DNA of 64,000 nt from Schizochytrium sp. TIO01 (GCA_004764695.1 SMSO01000032.1:8638668-8702667); one strand, 5' to 3'; shown: positions 12,801 through 23,708, counted from the first letter of the stretch. A program made the numbers and translations. Notes: generated by a model from the letters alone, not told the origin.

Positions 12801-13590
12801 AACGGAGGCTGGCCAAGATAATAATGCTGATGACAGTATGGTTGACACATTTCCCTTTGCAAGTCTACCCCCCATGGGCCTGGAACTTGTGTTAGGACCA
12901 AGCCTGAAATTTAACTTAGCTCTTTGCACCTACACGTTTATGGTTCCTTTAGCACTGCGGGACATGGTCATCGATCAAGAGACGTCGACGCTCTGTGGGC
13001 GTATTTCTCCGAAGGGACCAATGTCAATGGAAATGCGAAAATTGTGTTCACGGGGAGAACTCGCTCGAGCTTCGCAGTTTGTGTATGTGCATCCCCTCCT
13101 GGACCGACGGCGAGCAGCATGGTTTCGAGAGAATAAAGTAATGCCAACTGGTCTTGTACGCTTAGTAACATGGGGTGGTTTCGCGTTTTTAGATCATGAT
13201 GGTGATTTTGTAGGCGCAGCAGCGCATAGTTTAGGTGCGACCATAGGGTTCAACGGACCATTTCCTGTTGAGAAAAAGGTCCTCGGACACCTGCAGCTGG
13301 CGAAGCGCTTTCGAAAGTATAACGGGGATTTACGTTATGCGTTTCTCCATGGCAATGAGGGAGGGTCCCCACATAATACTTGTGGAGCCTTTGTCTTTAG
13401 AGCACGCCCTCTTTCTGAAAATCTTGAGAAGGCTTGCCCGGTAATGTACACAATAGCTCCTGAGTGGACGCCTGAACCTGAGCAGTGGGCATTAAATCAT
13501 TCACATCTTTTTCATAAACACAAGCTAGAAGGCGATACTTTGGCCATTTCAATCGAAGATAGTGGCGAACACCACGACTTGAAAACGTAA
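9820..13590 (+). CDS. Multi-pass membrane LRR protein, paralogue B
   Basis: This intron-free frame encodes 1256 aa and is a divergent paralogue of the protein at 1315-5325. It starts with an acidic Asp/Glu run (residues 13-28), then the shared block GEFLYD and RLSTLDHYV (about 50-78). Hydrophobic segments lie near 200-250, 265-275, 320-350 and 360-385; LLEDVPMLGIQGIYL near 335 matches VQDIPQIIVEFLYI of paralogue A. A strongly basic stretch (about 430-460) follows, then cysteine-type LRRs (about 535-870, for example LQHLNVSYCEHVDDEAM). The C-terminal module repeats paralogue A's pattern with GGFAFLDHDGDFVGAAA and FNGPF. No enzyme motif is seen. Shared domain order from end to end indicates an old duplication rather than domain shuffling. 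Cellular role unknown. Confidence 0.8.
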   Translation: MNNPEVYVVERSDENDEDDDDEEEEEVERRVLKNWKEVRLNTRHVEAISRGEFLYDLPLVERLTELGSRLSTLDHYVSLNAKNEREIRGPRAAMLMSDLQDYLEVLSQLHERANVLHYDHEMLNRVVFDQSLTKNHAAWVLKKFRIALYKLARMIGIFPELFRPDRDSQRRRIDAADLAKVPTPFLSFEEQLDQVCGRTASLLFAATNQSLHWWFVCGVLYSVSENIALFALGLCFIVLSFASRLGLCLSFWYDVEWTMPSTVYRFWGGTLCALVDPRLGIKIIAKGAVYHERSLQVSDIRTSQIPLQKDVVAAGASASYRTVYSLFYMGLLQLLEDVPMLGIQGIYLQSYGKEYGYSHAVATAQGITATFVIVQLFYMWSHVRRVRSLRLLLNARNLVIEHALPPEDDGLTEEQMDTDDEDEEAVAMDLANKRTGKRAAKRMARLQKLKRRREKRKKKMHDSLSAFTVKQVMRRYADPPVRPYVDFSLLPSIWWQRLDIYTVRKFYKVHGMSPAGVGASDAVHSSRCLLFNLLEREAPYNALRTLQVTHSSEVNANIIRSIITTSPTLQHLNVSYCEHVDDEAMAVLQETEATLVSIYVDGCIQITDEGIRALSLGCKSTLVRLSMRNVLYVTDLGIACLAMRCFELRELYLDRDPFIIQALLQKEGILPTAKWDTDSYLDDQFHSSGRLFEVISQKVLSRLHKAVAKKDSPIGKIGDQGLIALGVSCPKLTTLMIDYATGMTAEGLSRFCYLVTPFLQHLGLSGHQEVTDERLREIVTRLPHLKTLRLSRTSITDQSVPLIIGLRQSLRALSLEGTSVSVAGIADIQKSVPAYDFAHVSLNSRAEHLIQRYKKLCACFLRVAEVTQNTEIQEVIESKILQEIESCNEQLSKIAKGDIYASWSSFIPSSWPGHSKGREHNLETIVAQGIRHLAFAVDFIRRMLWRHAPSPLGYTAKEQSAWHTTYSSQDLEALQDECAEYQRLIVDGNVSSVATEAGQDNNADDSMVDTFPFASLPPMGLELVLGPSLKFNLALCTYTFMVPLALRDMVIDQETSTLCGRISPKGPMSMEMRKLCSRGELARASQFVYVHPLLDRRRAAWFRENKVMPTGLVRLVTWGGFAFLDHDGDFVGAAAHSLGATIGFNGPFPVEKKVLGHLQLAKRFRKYNGDLRYAFLHGNEGGSPHNTCGAFVFRARPLSENLEKACPVMYTIAPEWTPEPEQWALNHSHLFHKHKLEGDTLAISIEDSGEHHDLKT

Positions 13591-14490
13591 ATTATACATA
13601 AATTGAAGAATAGTGATTATTTGAGACCTAAATCAGCAGTATTTCAATGTTTTGCCCGAAATGATAGCTCTATAGTTTGTTAAGACAATTTTCTATAGTA
13701 CTTCCGCTCCTTTTAATTCTTTGAAAGCTCGACTCATATCGTCCATAACCGTAGCTACCTAGGCATTTGAAAATGTGTTCAAAAAGTGGGGAAAAGCTAA
13801 GCTCAACATTTATCAATGGTTCGGGTGCGGGGGTTATGTCCTTGATCGTGATATATGGTGCAAGTAAGAGATCAAAGTAGAACTTTTCTTTGGTAGCGAC
13901 CCAACAGAAGAAACTTTTATGAACGAAGATTTATGAAAAAGTACGAATCTAGTTAGAGGTAGTAGGGATAGAAGGAAAAGTTGGATCACCTAAGCAGCAG
14001 CAGATGAAGTAATTTACCTAATAACTGTCTGCTACATGGTGTTGCTAAGACTAGATATAGCAAATTTAATGTAGAGTGGCAATGATTGTTATGCTCGTGG
14101 TTGCTAATATGACCAGAGCAACAAACCCAAACAACAAGCATAGCGGGACCTATTTAGCTCGCTAGCATCAGTGCAGGGCCTGGGGAGATTCTTCTTATGA
14201 CAAGAGTAAGCAGGAGCAGATATTGAGGCTTTTACAATCAATCAGCAATGCGCTCACCCAAAGCTTACAGGGATGTGATTTTTTTTTTTTGAGCACCCAA
14301 ATCCCGCAAACTTGTTCACAACCGAAGATATGAAGGTTGCTGCTAGAGCTGCAACCATATACTAGAAGCTGTCAGAGGACACGAAAAGATACGTTGATTC
14401 TAAGTACGCCTTGTGGTCGTAAGATGGCGTGCATACCTGTATTTCTCGCGACCACGTGATGATGATAAAGGATACAGCTTAACTAACACC
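13591..14490. other. Convergent intergenic spacer
   Basis: This is the 3' flank shared by paralogue B (plus strand) and the P5C dehydrogenase gene (minus strand). It is AT-rich, with a T run near 14279-14290, and I see no gene. Both transcription terminators and poly(A) sites should lie here, but no clear signal stands out. Confidence 0.5.
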
Positions 14491-16158
14491 TTAGGTGGCC
14501 TCCTCGGGGGTGGTCCAGTTGTCCGGGACGAGGTTGTCCTGGATGAGCTCGCGGTGGCAAGACCAGACGAGGCGAATGGCCTCGGGCGTACCAATGCCAG
14601 CGCCGTTGGGGTTACCAGCGGGGCCGAACCAGTGGTTCTGGGGGGCACCAGTGGTGCGAGCACGCATACCGAAGTAGGTGGTACCGTTGACAGTGTTACC
14701 GAGGAACTTGTGCTGGAATGCAATGTCGTTGGAGACGATGGCGGCGGTAAGGTGGTGGGGGATGCGCTCCATGGCCTCGAGCACACGGGGGATATCCTCG
14801 TCAGTGTACTTGGTCACAACCTGGAAGGGTCCAAAGAGCTCGGTGGTGGCAATGTCGAAGTTCTCCTGGGATGCAAGAACAGAGTCAAGGGGAACCTCAA
14901 TGGCGGTGGGCTCAACAGCACCGTACTTCTCGTAGATGGTGTGGTTCTCGAGCTCCTTGCCACCAAAGAGAAGCTTGGCGCCCGGGAGGCTGAGTACCTT
15001 GTCCTTGTGCTCCATGATACGCTGGGTGGACCAGCTGAGGACGGGGCCAATGGAGAAGTTGTCGAGGGAGCGGCGAGCGGCAAGAGTCTTCATCTGGTCA
15101 ATGAGACCGGCCTTGTATGCATTTTCGTGGCAGAAGAGCATCGACTGAGCAGAGCACTTCTGTCCAGAGATGGCGTACGCATCCTGATCACACTGCCATG
15201 CAACGTACTCAACGTCCTTCTTGTTGACAACATCGGGTCCGACGATCTTCCAGTCAAATCCAGCGTCCTCGACCTTGACCTGGCCGTTGGTGGCCTGGAG
15301 CAGCTTGTGAGCCACGGTGGAGCTGCCAGTGAACTGAGTCAAGCGTACAGGGGTATCGGTGATAACCTCCTGGGTGGGGAGACCATCAGCGTGGAGGAGA
15401 TCCACTGCGTCAGCGGGCATTCCGCACTCGATAAGGAGGCGGATGTACTGCTCAAGAACCATACTTGTTTGGGGGGAACCCTTGATGACGGGCTTGTTAC
15501 CCATGTAGAGTGCTCCCATCAGCTGGAGGAGGGGGATCTCCAAAGGAAAGTTGAACGGAGCCACAATGGCCACAGGTCCGTAAGGCCAGCGGTATCCGCG
15601 GGACTCTTGACCATCGTGGTCGCCGGCGACTGAGAAGCCACGGGCCATGAAGCGCACACCGTCACCAGCGAAGTTCTCGAGAAAGATGCGGGACACCTTG
15701 ACCTCAGCGAGGGCCTGAGCACGGTGCTTGGGCATGGTACGCTGAATACAGCGGATGAAGAAATCCTCAACCTCAGGGTCACGAAGAGCAGCGGCTGCCT
15801 TGAAGGAGATCTCGCCCCACATGTTGTAGCGGCCGGGGTTCTTGATCGGGTTGTGGACACCGCTCTTGGGCACCTTGCGGAGGGACTTCTTGAAGTCCTC
15901 AAGCTCGGCGCCCTTGGTGTCAGGCATGAGGATGAAGTCCTCGCCGTTCATGGGGTCAGGGATGTTAATGTAGGCCTGTGTGTCCTTCCACTGACCGTCG
16001 ACCAGGTTCTGGAGCTTGACAGGGTTCTTGCCGCTGACAGTGTTAGGGTCGAGCGTGGCCCAGGAAGGCTGGCTAGACATGGCACGGAAGCTGAGGCGCT
16101 GGATCTGCTGCCGGGAGCCTGCGCTCAGCTGAGCCTTGGCGGCGGAGAAGAGCGACAT
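14491..16158 (-). CDS. Delta-1-pyrroline-5-carboxylate dehydrogenase, plant-type ALDH12, mitochondrial
   Basis: The 555-aa product oxidises P5C/glutamate semialdehyde to glutamate with NAD+, the second step of proline breakdown in the mitochondrial matrix. The first 30 residues (MSLFSAAKAQLS..., Arg- and Ser-rich, hardly acidic) look like a mitochondrial presequence. Diagnostic ALDH12 segments are visible: GDHDGQESRGYRWPYGPV, APFNFPLEIPLLQLMGALY, LTQFTGSS, EDAGFDWK, the catalytic-cysteine region SGQKCSAQSMLF, TELFGPF, and the C-terminal TTGAPQNHWFGPAGNPNGAG plus PEAIRLVWSCHRE. Length agrees with plant ALDH12A1 (about 556 aa). This is not the animal/fungal ALDH4 type. Codons are strongly C/G-ending, unlike both LRR neighbours, which suggests high expression. 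Confidence 0.96.
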   Translation of the reverse strand: MSLFSAAKAQLSAGSRQQIQRLSFRAMSSQPSWATLDPNTVSGKNPVKLQNLVDGQWKDTQAYINIPDPMNGEDFILMPDTKGAELEDFKKSLRKVPKSGVHNPIKNPGRYNMWGEISFKAAAALRDPEVEDFFIRCIQRTMPKHRAQALAEVKVSRIFLENFAGDGVRFMARGFSVAGDHDGQESRGYRWPYGPVAIVAPFNFPLEIPLLQLMGALYMGNKPVIKGSPQTSMVLEQYIRLLIECGMPADAVDLLHADGLPTQEVITDTPVRLTQFTGSSTVAHKLLQATNGQVKVEDAGFDWKIVGPDVVNKKDVEYVAWQCDQDAYAISGQKCSAQSMLFCHENAYKAGLIDQMKTLAARRSLDNFSIGPVLSWSTQRIMEHKDKVLSLPGAKLLFGGKELENHTIYEKYGAVEPTAIEVPLDSVLASQENFDIATTELFGPFQVVTKYTDEDIPRVLEAMERIPHHLTAAIVSNDIAFQHKFLGNTVNGTTYFGMRARTTGAPQNHWFGPAGNPNGAGIGTPEAIRLVWSCHRELIQDNLVPDNWTTPEEAT

Positions 16159-17429
16159 GGTGGTCTTTGGGGGGGTTTACTGGCTTGCTTCGAGCGAAGG
16201 TCTTTACAGAGCTTCACTCAACTTCGTCAGTTCTTCTCCGTCTGCACAGAGGCCAAACGAAAAATCAACTGTCGTTCAAGCGAAAGGACGGGGTTGGTTT
16301 AGAGCGGACGCCTGCGGGGAGCTAGACGTCTTCGTGTGAGTCCACCCTGAAGATGGAGAACGAGCTAAGCAGTTTGGGGTTTGCTGCCTCCAGATTTGGA
16401 TTTGGCGCTCGATGCTTTTGGCTTCTTCTTTCTTCTTTCTTATGAAAAAAAATTGACTTATCAGACTGAGTAAAAACCTTTTTAGCTAAGAAGTTCATCA
16501 CAAAAATGAAAATGTTATTCTCAAATCAAACGATTCTCATTTCTATCTCCAAGGAACCAAAAATGCTTCTTCCACTCTTTTTCCTTAACAGAAGACTCAA
16601 ACGCGAAAATAAGATTTTTAATTTTAATTTATTCATTTATTTATTAGATTAAAAACAAGTCTCTCAAAATTTCAATTCACGGCGATCCACCTCAATCACA
16701 GTCATCTTCGAACTTTTCGACTCCCTGGTCGATTCAAGGCTATCGTTCCTTTCCCTGCATACTTCGCTGCACTCAAAAAGTAAAACCTCGCACCTCAATG
16801 GCCGCTCACTATCGTGCGTCCATTTAGTTTCAACTTCGTCCTGTCTAACATAAAAGAAATCATAGATCGAACCAGAAGAAGACGAAGAAGAAGAAGGTAA
16901 AAATTAAAAATTTCAAAAAATCAAAAAATCAAAAAAAAAAAAAAGGAAAAAGGGAAAAAGGAAAGAAGGATTTCTCTTTTCTGCATCGCTCCTATCGCAA
17001 AAGGCGCCAATAATCCTATCGAAGGCCTTTCAGAGCTCGCTCGCTTCTCAAACCCAATCGTGAGTGCCACAGTTCGAGAGGTATCGCCGCAGACTCCCGG
17101 CTCCTCCCGGCGCCCTCCAAGTGGCGCTTAGCGAACGCAGTCAGAAGCAGCGGTGGCCACAGGCTCCGAGACAGGTCTCCGAACTGGAACGCTTGTGCAT
17201 CGTTGCGAACGTGCAAGAAGAAAGAGGCAGGAAAGAAGAGCTTAGGAGATAAATTATGAATTAGTTTTACAAACAGCCGACAAAAACAAATTAAAACAAT
17301 CCAGGATGATAAGAGCAAATCAAAGCAGCTTTTCGTCATACAGGCAAATGGGTTGATTCATGCATTCTGCCAGCAGATACGAGAACATGAACCCTCCGCG
17401 CACGTATCATCTTCTGAAAGAAGACATCC

Positions 17430-17484
17430 TTTGCTTATTTGCTTATTTGCTTATTTGCTTATTTGCTTATTTGCTTATTTGCTT
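17430..17484. repeat. Octamer tandem repeat (TTTGCTTA)n
   Basis: About seven uninterrupted copies of the 8-bp unit TTTGCTTA are visible. The repeat sits inside an open frame, but a coding role is unlikely. Confidence 0.9.
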
Positions 17485-20400
17485 CCCGGCTGAGATAAAA
17501 GAAGTGAAAGTTTTATCATTCTTCGCGCATTCATCCAAGCTTGAGTTCTCTTCTAACAATAATTCATAAACCATGAAATACTCGCAATGCAAACCGCAAT
17601 TCAAGTGTAACGCAGAACTGTAGGAACCAAAAGATCACGCCCAAAGCCATCACCAGCAAAGTTGCATACTCAGCATTCCACATCCGCTTACATAAGCTAC
17701 AAACGGCATTCCTCTGCTCCATGGTATCTAAAAACAGCCTTTCTCTCAGTTCATGCAGCGCGCAGTATTTTAGTCTAATCAACGAAATTAATGAAATGAA
17801 CTAATTAATTTTTTATTTTTTTATTATTTTTAATAATAACAATAACAGTTATAATAATAAGCAGAAGAATGAGAGAAGAAAAGAAGGAAAGATACTATAG
17901 CTAGGCGCTACTCCTAGCCATCATGGCATAGAAGTTCTTGGGACCAGATTTGCTTGCAATCACAAGCGCTGCCGTGGAGCTTGGTCAGCATGCGTGGCAA
18001 TCTTTTGCAGATGCGATTGCGGTCTCGCTCTTCAGACCTCATGGACATCGCAGCACCGCAACGCCATGCCACCCTGGCACGGTTTCAGAAGCCTTCAAGC
18101 TCGTCGCAGCCGCAACGTTGAAAATCATCGTGAGATTTGATCGTCTGGTTATGAAGCACATCGTCATCACTGTATCATCATCGTCCATGATTAGTTAAGA
18201 ATCAAAGCGCCGCCGCCGTCAGAATCCGAGTGTGTGTATATGTGGCGATGCGAAATGGTGAAATTGACGCACTGGCAAGCGCCGTGAGGCGTACTGGAGC
18301 CTCGCGAGGCCGCCTCTGAGCCCTCGAGCGGAGCTTCGCCCAACGCACTGCTGATTGAACTGAGGCGCTGCGTCGAATTAGAAGAGAGGTCACCAGATCG
18401 AACCATCTCAGCTATCATGACCTTCAAGCTGGAGAACTTCTTTTCAATTAATCTATTAAAAAACGAAAGAAGGTAGAAAATAAAAACTTTCATTCATAGA
18501 ATTGCCACGCATACAGTAGTAGTAGGCGCTTGGGTGCCCTTGCCTCAAAGATAAATGGATTAAAAAAAACTGTCAAAAAAAACATAAAAACTTAAAATTG
18601 CAAAACTCAGTTGAACCCGGAAAATTGCGCGCAAGCCGAAGAAGACGGAGCCGTCTAAGTGTGCCAGAACACTGATTCCATGCGAGTCAGAGCGCGTCCT
18701 TCGCAATGACACCCTCAAGAGCCTTCATTATCCTGCGCATAAAAAATGATATGATAACAAACTTAAAACCAAAAATCATGACTACTTGAAAGAAAGAATC
18801 AGAAAGCCATAACATACATATATACATACCTTAGTACTTTATAATAACACAAGAAAGAGATACCAATTAAATCAAAACCTTTTTAATTAAAAACAAATTA
18901 AACTTATAAATTAATTAATCAATTTTAAAAATTCGAATAAAACAGGTACTTTCGTCATACAAGTTCTCGTGCACGGCCACGTTCTGTTCCGTTCTATATT
19001 GGGCCCCAGTCGCAGCGGCTAATGGAAAACAGTCTCTGTTTGTTTGTTTACACGGGTTGCGAGAGTTGCCGCCGCTCCGTTGCAGAGGCAAGGCAGCAGA
19101 CCCGTCAGGCCGACCTGCGCCTGTCCAGAAGGGCGTCCTGCGAGCTCCCTCGTGTCCTCAGGCACCGCCGTCCACGGCTTTCCGGCACCTCCGCTTCGAA
19201 GCAGCGCCAGAACCCCTTCATCCACGCAATTCTCGCAGGCCTCTTCGCAGATCGCGGGCACGAAAAAGACGAAGCGAGAGGGGGCGCCACTATTATCGAC
19301 GCCCAGTATTCTTTATAAACACAGAGGTGCAAGGTAGATAGGGACAGTATGGCATGTGTACATTGGTGTAGGTACGAGAGGCACGCCCTGCGGCCCGCGA
19401 GGGAAACCTGCGCTATTCCTGAGCTGTTTTGGGATATTTGGGGCTCTCTTGAAACAGGTGGAAAACGGGGACTCTGAGCACTGCAAAGCCGGGGCGAAGG
19501 ACCTACGATGGGCTTTGGAGCCCCTTTGCGAGGCATTTGAGCCACGCCAGCCTGGCCTTTTCTTTTGCCGCGCAATCAATCTCTCGAATTCATCGCGCCG
19601 GTTCTCTTGACCGCTCGGCTCACGGGCGTTCCTGTTCCGGTAAGGCGTTTAACATGTTAGTTATTTGGGCAAGATTCACAAGAATAGGCGTACGCGACAT
19701 GCAGTTTCGCATAACGTTGAAGAAGGCACGCGGAGAGCCTCCCTAGTCGGAGCTTAGTGTAAGTTAGTTTTAGTTAAAAGCAAAGCAAAGCAGAGCAAAG
19801 CAAAGCAAAACAAAATTATCTATATGATGTTGTTATTTTAACATTAACAAAATATGACACACGCATCCAATTATATCAAACGCTTACCATCGTGGAATAC
19901 ACTTTTACTACTTTTGAATCCAGAGTTGCAGAATAACCATAACTGTCAAAAGTCGAAGACCACGATACCCTCTGCGTCATAAGGCCGTGTTTTCCTCTCT
20001 GTGTCCTCCCTTTGAAGCCGCTAGTGTTTATGGTACTGCCTAGGTACGAGAAGGTCTGTAATAATATTGTAGGTCCAGAAGATTTCTTTGAAGGCATCTC
20101 AAGAAGAGGGGAATTGAAGAGTGATCCAATTTTAGCGACAATGTGAAGAGCCATTCTAAAGATGATATAGATGCTGGCACATATGTATCTCTTTTGGTCG
20201 CTCAGGCGGATGCCGTCTGGAATTGGCTGGTGGAAAGAACTCATCCTATTTGATGGTTTTCTGATCTCTGAGCTCTTTTTTTTTTTTTTTCGCTTCCCGC
20301 GCAACGCAACTTAGGAAGGAAAATGGGTTGTGGAGATTCGTAGGCAAGGCAAAAGCAACGAACTAACTGCACACAGAGACACGCGGGAAACTCGCAAATT

Positions 20401-20784
20401 CAAGCGAAGACGTGTCAAAACCACCCCTTTCTCTCAGTCTAGCGCGGCTTCGATTCAATACGAATCGAGGCGAGGCCGTGCCAAAGCCCTGAAGGAAACC
20501 GGCAGTGCAGAGCGCAAGAGCGTAGCCATTTTTCTTGTCCATATTAAACCCGTATTGATCGCACATGCGCAGGAGGTGGAATCCCTTCCTACTATAGCTA
20601 ATGAAGTGCTAATAAACAGAAAAGGTTGCACAGTGGGTGCTTAGCAGTGCTGTGTCTATGTCTTAGTAAGGACAATTGTCTGAATCAGTGCAAAATATCT
20701 TTCGCTTCTTTTTCATTCTTTTTCATTCTTCAGTTATTTTACATTAATTGAAACGACCTGAGCCACAATGAAAGCAGGTAAGCT

Positions 20785-20856
20785 TTCTTCTTCTTCTTCT
20801 TCTTCTTCTTCTTCTTCTTCTTCTTCTTCTTCTTCTTCTTCTTCTTCTTCTTCTTC
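20785..20856. repeat. Microsatellite (TTC)24
   Basis: A perfect trinucleotide run of about 24 TTC units, followed within 250 bp by (AAAC)n near 20964-20992 and an ATTTT-rich run near 21010-21050. Confidence 0.95.
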
Positions 20857-21463
20857 AAGCAAATACGCTTTGCTCACGCGAAAAGCGACCATCGCTTTAC
20901 AAGAATAACAATAGTAATCATGACATTTGAAAAAAACAAAACAAAAAAACGCATTTCTTTATAAAAACAAACAAACAAACAAACAAACAAAAAACATTTT
21001 TATAATTATAATTTTATTTTATTCTATTTTATTTTATTTTATTTTATTTTATAAAATTAATTAAATATTCGAAGAAAGATTCCTATCGCGGCGATGGGAT
21101 TTGCAGATAATTGCCTTCTGAGCAGCAAATAGTGTAGCCTGAGACCTGGCTTTCTTGTTCCTCTGTGCAATCGCGGGCAGCCTCAGACCGTTCGGTTGGA
21201 TGGGATGGATTTCCCACTGCTATTCTCGGCACCGTTTGCGCTGCTATTTTACGGCCATCGGTGCGAAGCAAGTGCAAGCAAATGGGCCGGAGTCACTTTC
21301 CCGTTCATCGCCTCACGAGTTCGTTAGTTAGTTTCTACCTTCGCTCGTAGTTAGTTACTTAGTTCCCAACTATCTCTCTCTGACTCACTCACTCACTCGC
21401 TAACTAACCAACCCCTTTTACATATACATATACATATAAAGGCACATATTGTAGGAATAATAA

Positions 21464-21490
21464 TAATTATTATTATTATTATTATTATTA
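21464..21490. repeat. Microsatellite (TTA)n
   Basis: About nine units of ATT/TTA in AT-rich DNA. Confidence 0.85.
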
Positions 21491-21725
21491 AAAAAGAGAA
21501 ATTGCCATCATCATGATCTGTCCATAATAATGTCGATGAATTAAAAAAGGCTTTTCCTTGAAATTAAAAACAAAGTAAAAACAAATGCCAACTTGGAAAT
21601 ACATAGAGAGCGAACTTTGGAATGAAGGTAACCAATTTGTTTGTTTGTTTGTTTGTTTGTGGTGTCATTGAGGAAGAAGAAGGCACTTCCGGCCTGCTCA
21701 AGCGGGCCAAACAAACACACATGAG

Positions 21726-21750
21726 ACAGAGAGAGAGAGAGAGAGAGAGA
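21726..21750. repeat. Microsatellite (GA)n
   Basis: About twelve GA units. A (TTTG)n run lies just upstream near 21640-21660. Confidence 0.85.
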
Positions 21751-22240
21751 CTACAGGTTGAAGACAGGCACAGACAGATACAGACAGATGGATGCGCGCG
21801 GCCATCGCGCCGCTAGCGAGCGAGCAGGCGCCACCGCTCGTGGTCTCCAGCCACGAATCTTGATTGAAAAAATGCAATGCAATGCGATGCAGATAGTTTG
21901 TAGAAGCTGAGCATTGCAGCCTCTTGTTTCTATGAAGATGGCAGGAATAAATGTAATGCAATGTAATGCAATGTAATGTAATGCGAATGGCGATGAATCG
22001 ATGAATCAATCAGTGCGTGCATCCGCTCGAAGGCCCTCCGTCGTCGCAGCGCTTCGAGTCGATCGCCAACTGCGGCAGCCAGCCAGCCAGCCTGCCAAGC
22101 AAGCAAGCCAGCCTCGGAGCGGCCAGGCTGGCCTCAGGGCGCCCCGTTGACGACGACCGTGATGATGGCACCTATGTAGGTACGACAAGCACGTGAGCAC
22201 AGCGGCATTTGGCCCACGAATATCAACGGACACGGAGCGC

Positions 22241-22275
22241 ATTCCATTTCCATTTCCATTTCCATCTCCATTTCG
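22241..22275. repeat. Imperfect hexamer repeat (CATTTC)n
   Basis: Five to six copies of CATTTC with one CATCTC variant. Confidence 0.8.
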
Positions 22276-22311
22276 TTGGCTGAGCGAGCAATTATGAGCG
22301 AGCAATTGTAG

Positions 22312-22431
22312 ACGTGGGAGCGTAGAAGAGCTCGAAGCGAGTCAAGGCTTCGAAGGCTCAGCCAAGCTCGAGAAAAGCGAAGACTTCGAAGTGGCCAATG
22401 CTCGCCGTGGTGGAGATTTTGGGATTCGTTT
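22312..22431 (+). other. Candidate internal exon of an unrecognised spliced gene
   Basis: A 120-nt open segment follows an AG (acceptor-like, after AATTGT) and is followed directly by GTAAGT, a consensus 5' splice site. It would encode about 39 residues including EELEASQGFEGSAKLEK. If the intron ends at 22493, the next open segment continues in the same phase (FDLERGSKTSARRFKRS). No homologue is recognised. A 153-codon frame on the opposite strand overlaps, so coding status is uncertain. Confidence 0.22.
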
Positions 22432-23708
22432 GTAAGTTCCTGAGGAGTTGGCGAGGTCCATCGATGGCAAGTTCTGCTCGTAACACGCACGAGTGACTTG
22501 GAACGAGGGTCCAAGACCAGTGCGCGAAGGTTCAAGAGAAGTTGCACGCTCGAGAGAATGAACGAATGGATGGGTGGATGGATGGATGGATGCAAGGATA
22601 GATGATGGGTGGATGAGAACTTACTTGGTCCCTTTCTGTGGAGCGCGATATAACTCGAGGAGGAGACAGACAGTCGATGGCAACAGGGCTGGACTGTCTA
22701 TGTGCCTATGCCTGCCTGATTGAGTGAGTGAGTGAAGTTGGAGCAGCGAGCGTCTGGATATGGATGGAGTGGTAAGATGTGTGCGGGTGTGTCTTTGCGG
22801 AGATGTCCCACGAAATTCTTCCTACCAGCTGCAAAAGGTGCCAGCGCTCGCTGGTCCAGTGTCATTTGGGCAGTCATTTAGTTAGTTACCGACTGATCGA
22901 AATGTGATGAATTGTAATCTATCAAATGCAATATATTATAATATGCAATGTGATGCTCGCTCGCTCGCTCGCAGGCTGACTCGTGGCATGAAGTGCCCTG
23001 GATAATTTGCATCGGTACGGGCAGGCTATGCCACCGCCTCGAGAGCCTTGAGAGCAAAAGGTCTGAGTCGAGAACCTTGCGGTGGCGGATTCCCGTGAAG
23101 AATTTATTTGACTTGCCGTCATCATGAAGAAAGAAATCAGCATCGCAAAGGAGATCGCGCGGGATGAACTTGAGTTGAAGGAATCACGATCTCGACAAAG
23201 AGATTCTTCCCACTTCGACACAGGAACCCGCACGAAAGAACGGCAAACGGTAAAAGAGGTTTCAAGAGAAAGGATATGAGGTTCGTAAAGTAGTAAAGGA
23301 TTGAAATTGCGCGTCGCTGTAAACTTGGATGAAGCGAGCCAGAACACAGCAGTACCGCACAAAAGTCATAATTTGGTGTGAAGCACTGATACACGAGTAA
23401 AGACAATGATCCGAATCGACATTTAGCTCTTGAAGGCAAGAAGTTATTCAGATTTTGAGCAAGGTTAAGAAAAGTGATTTAATGTGTAGTTTGCCATTCT
23501 TAGGCTGTAAAGATAGCAAAAGAGACGGCTAGCTTGACACTGGTAAGCGAAAGCCAGGGATCCAAGTTAAACTGTAAGAAAAAATGATGGACGGGTGTAT
23601 TTTCTTCGTTGTTATCACTGATAAGATCCCCACTCCTCGATATAAGTTCAATATTAGTTATAAGAATAAGCAAATAACGTGGTTATGGGTATATTATCTC
23701 GACAAGAG

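Noticed and set aside
14413-15633. 406-codon plus-strand frame opposite the P5C dehydrogenase
   Set aside because: It is the antisense shadow of a C/G-rich, strongly biased coding sequence. The minus-strand product matches ALDH12 over its whole length.
18690-18740. Short open segment IMKALEGVIAKDAL before a stop, after an acceptor-like AG (minus strand)
   Set aside because: Tried to join it to an upstream minus-strand segment ending near 18948 (VHENLYDE), but the splice phases do not fit.
22134-22595. 153-codon minus-strand frame
   Set aside because: It contains MEMEMEME from a simple repeat and no domain. It competes with a plus-strand exon candidate, so neither is called as a gene.
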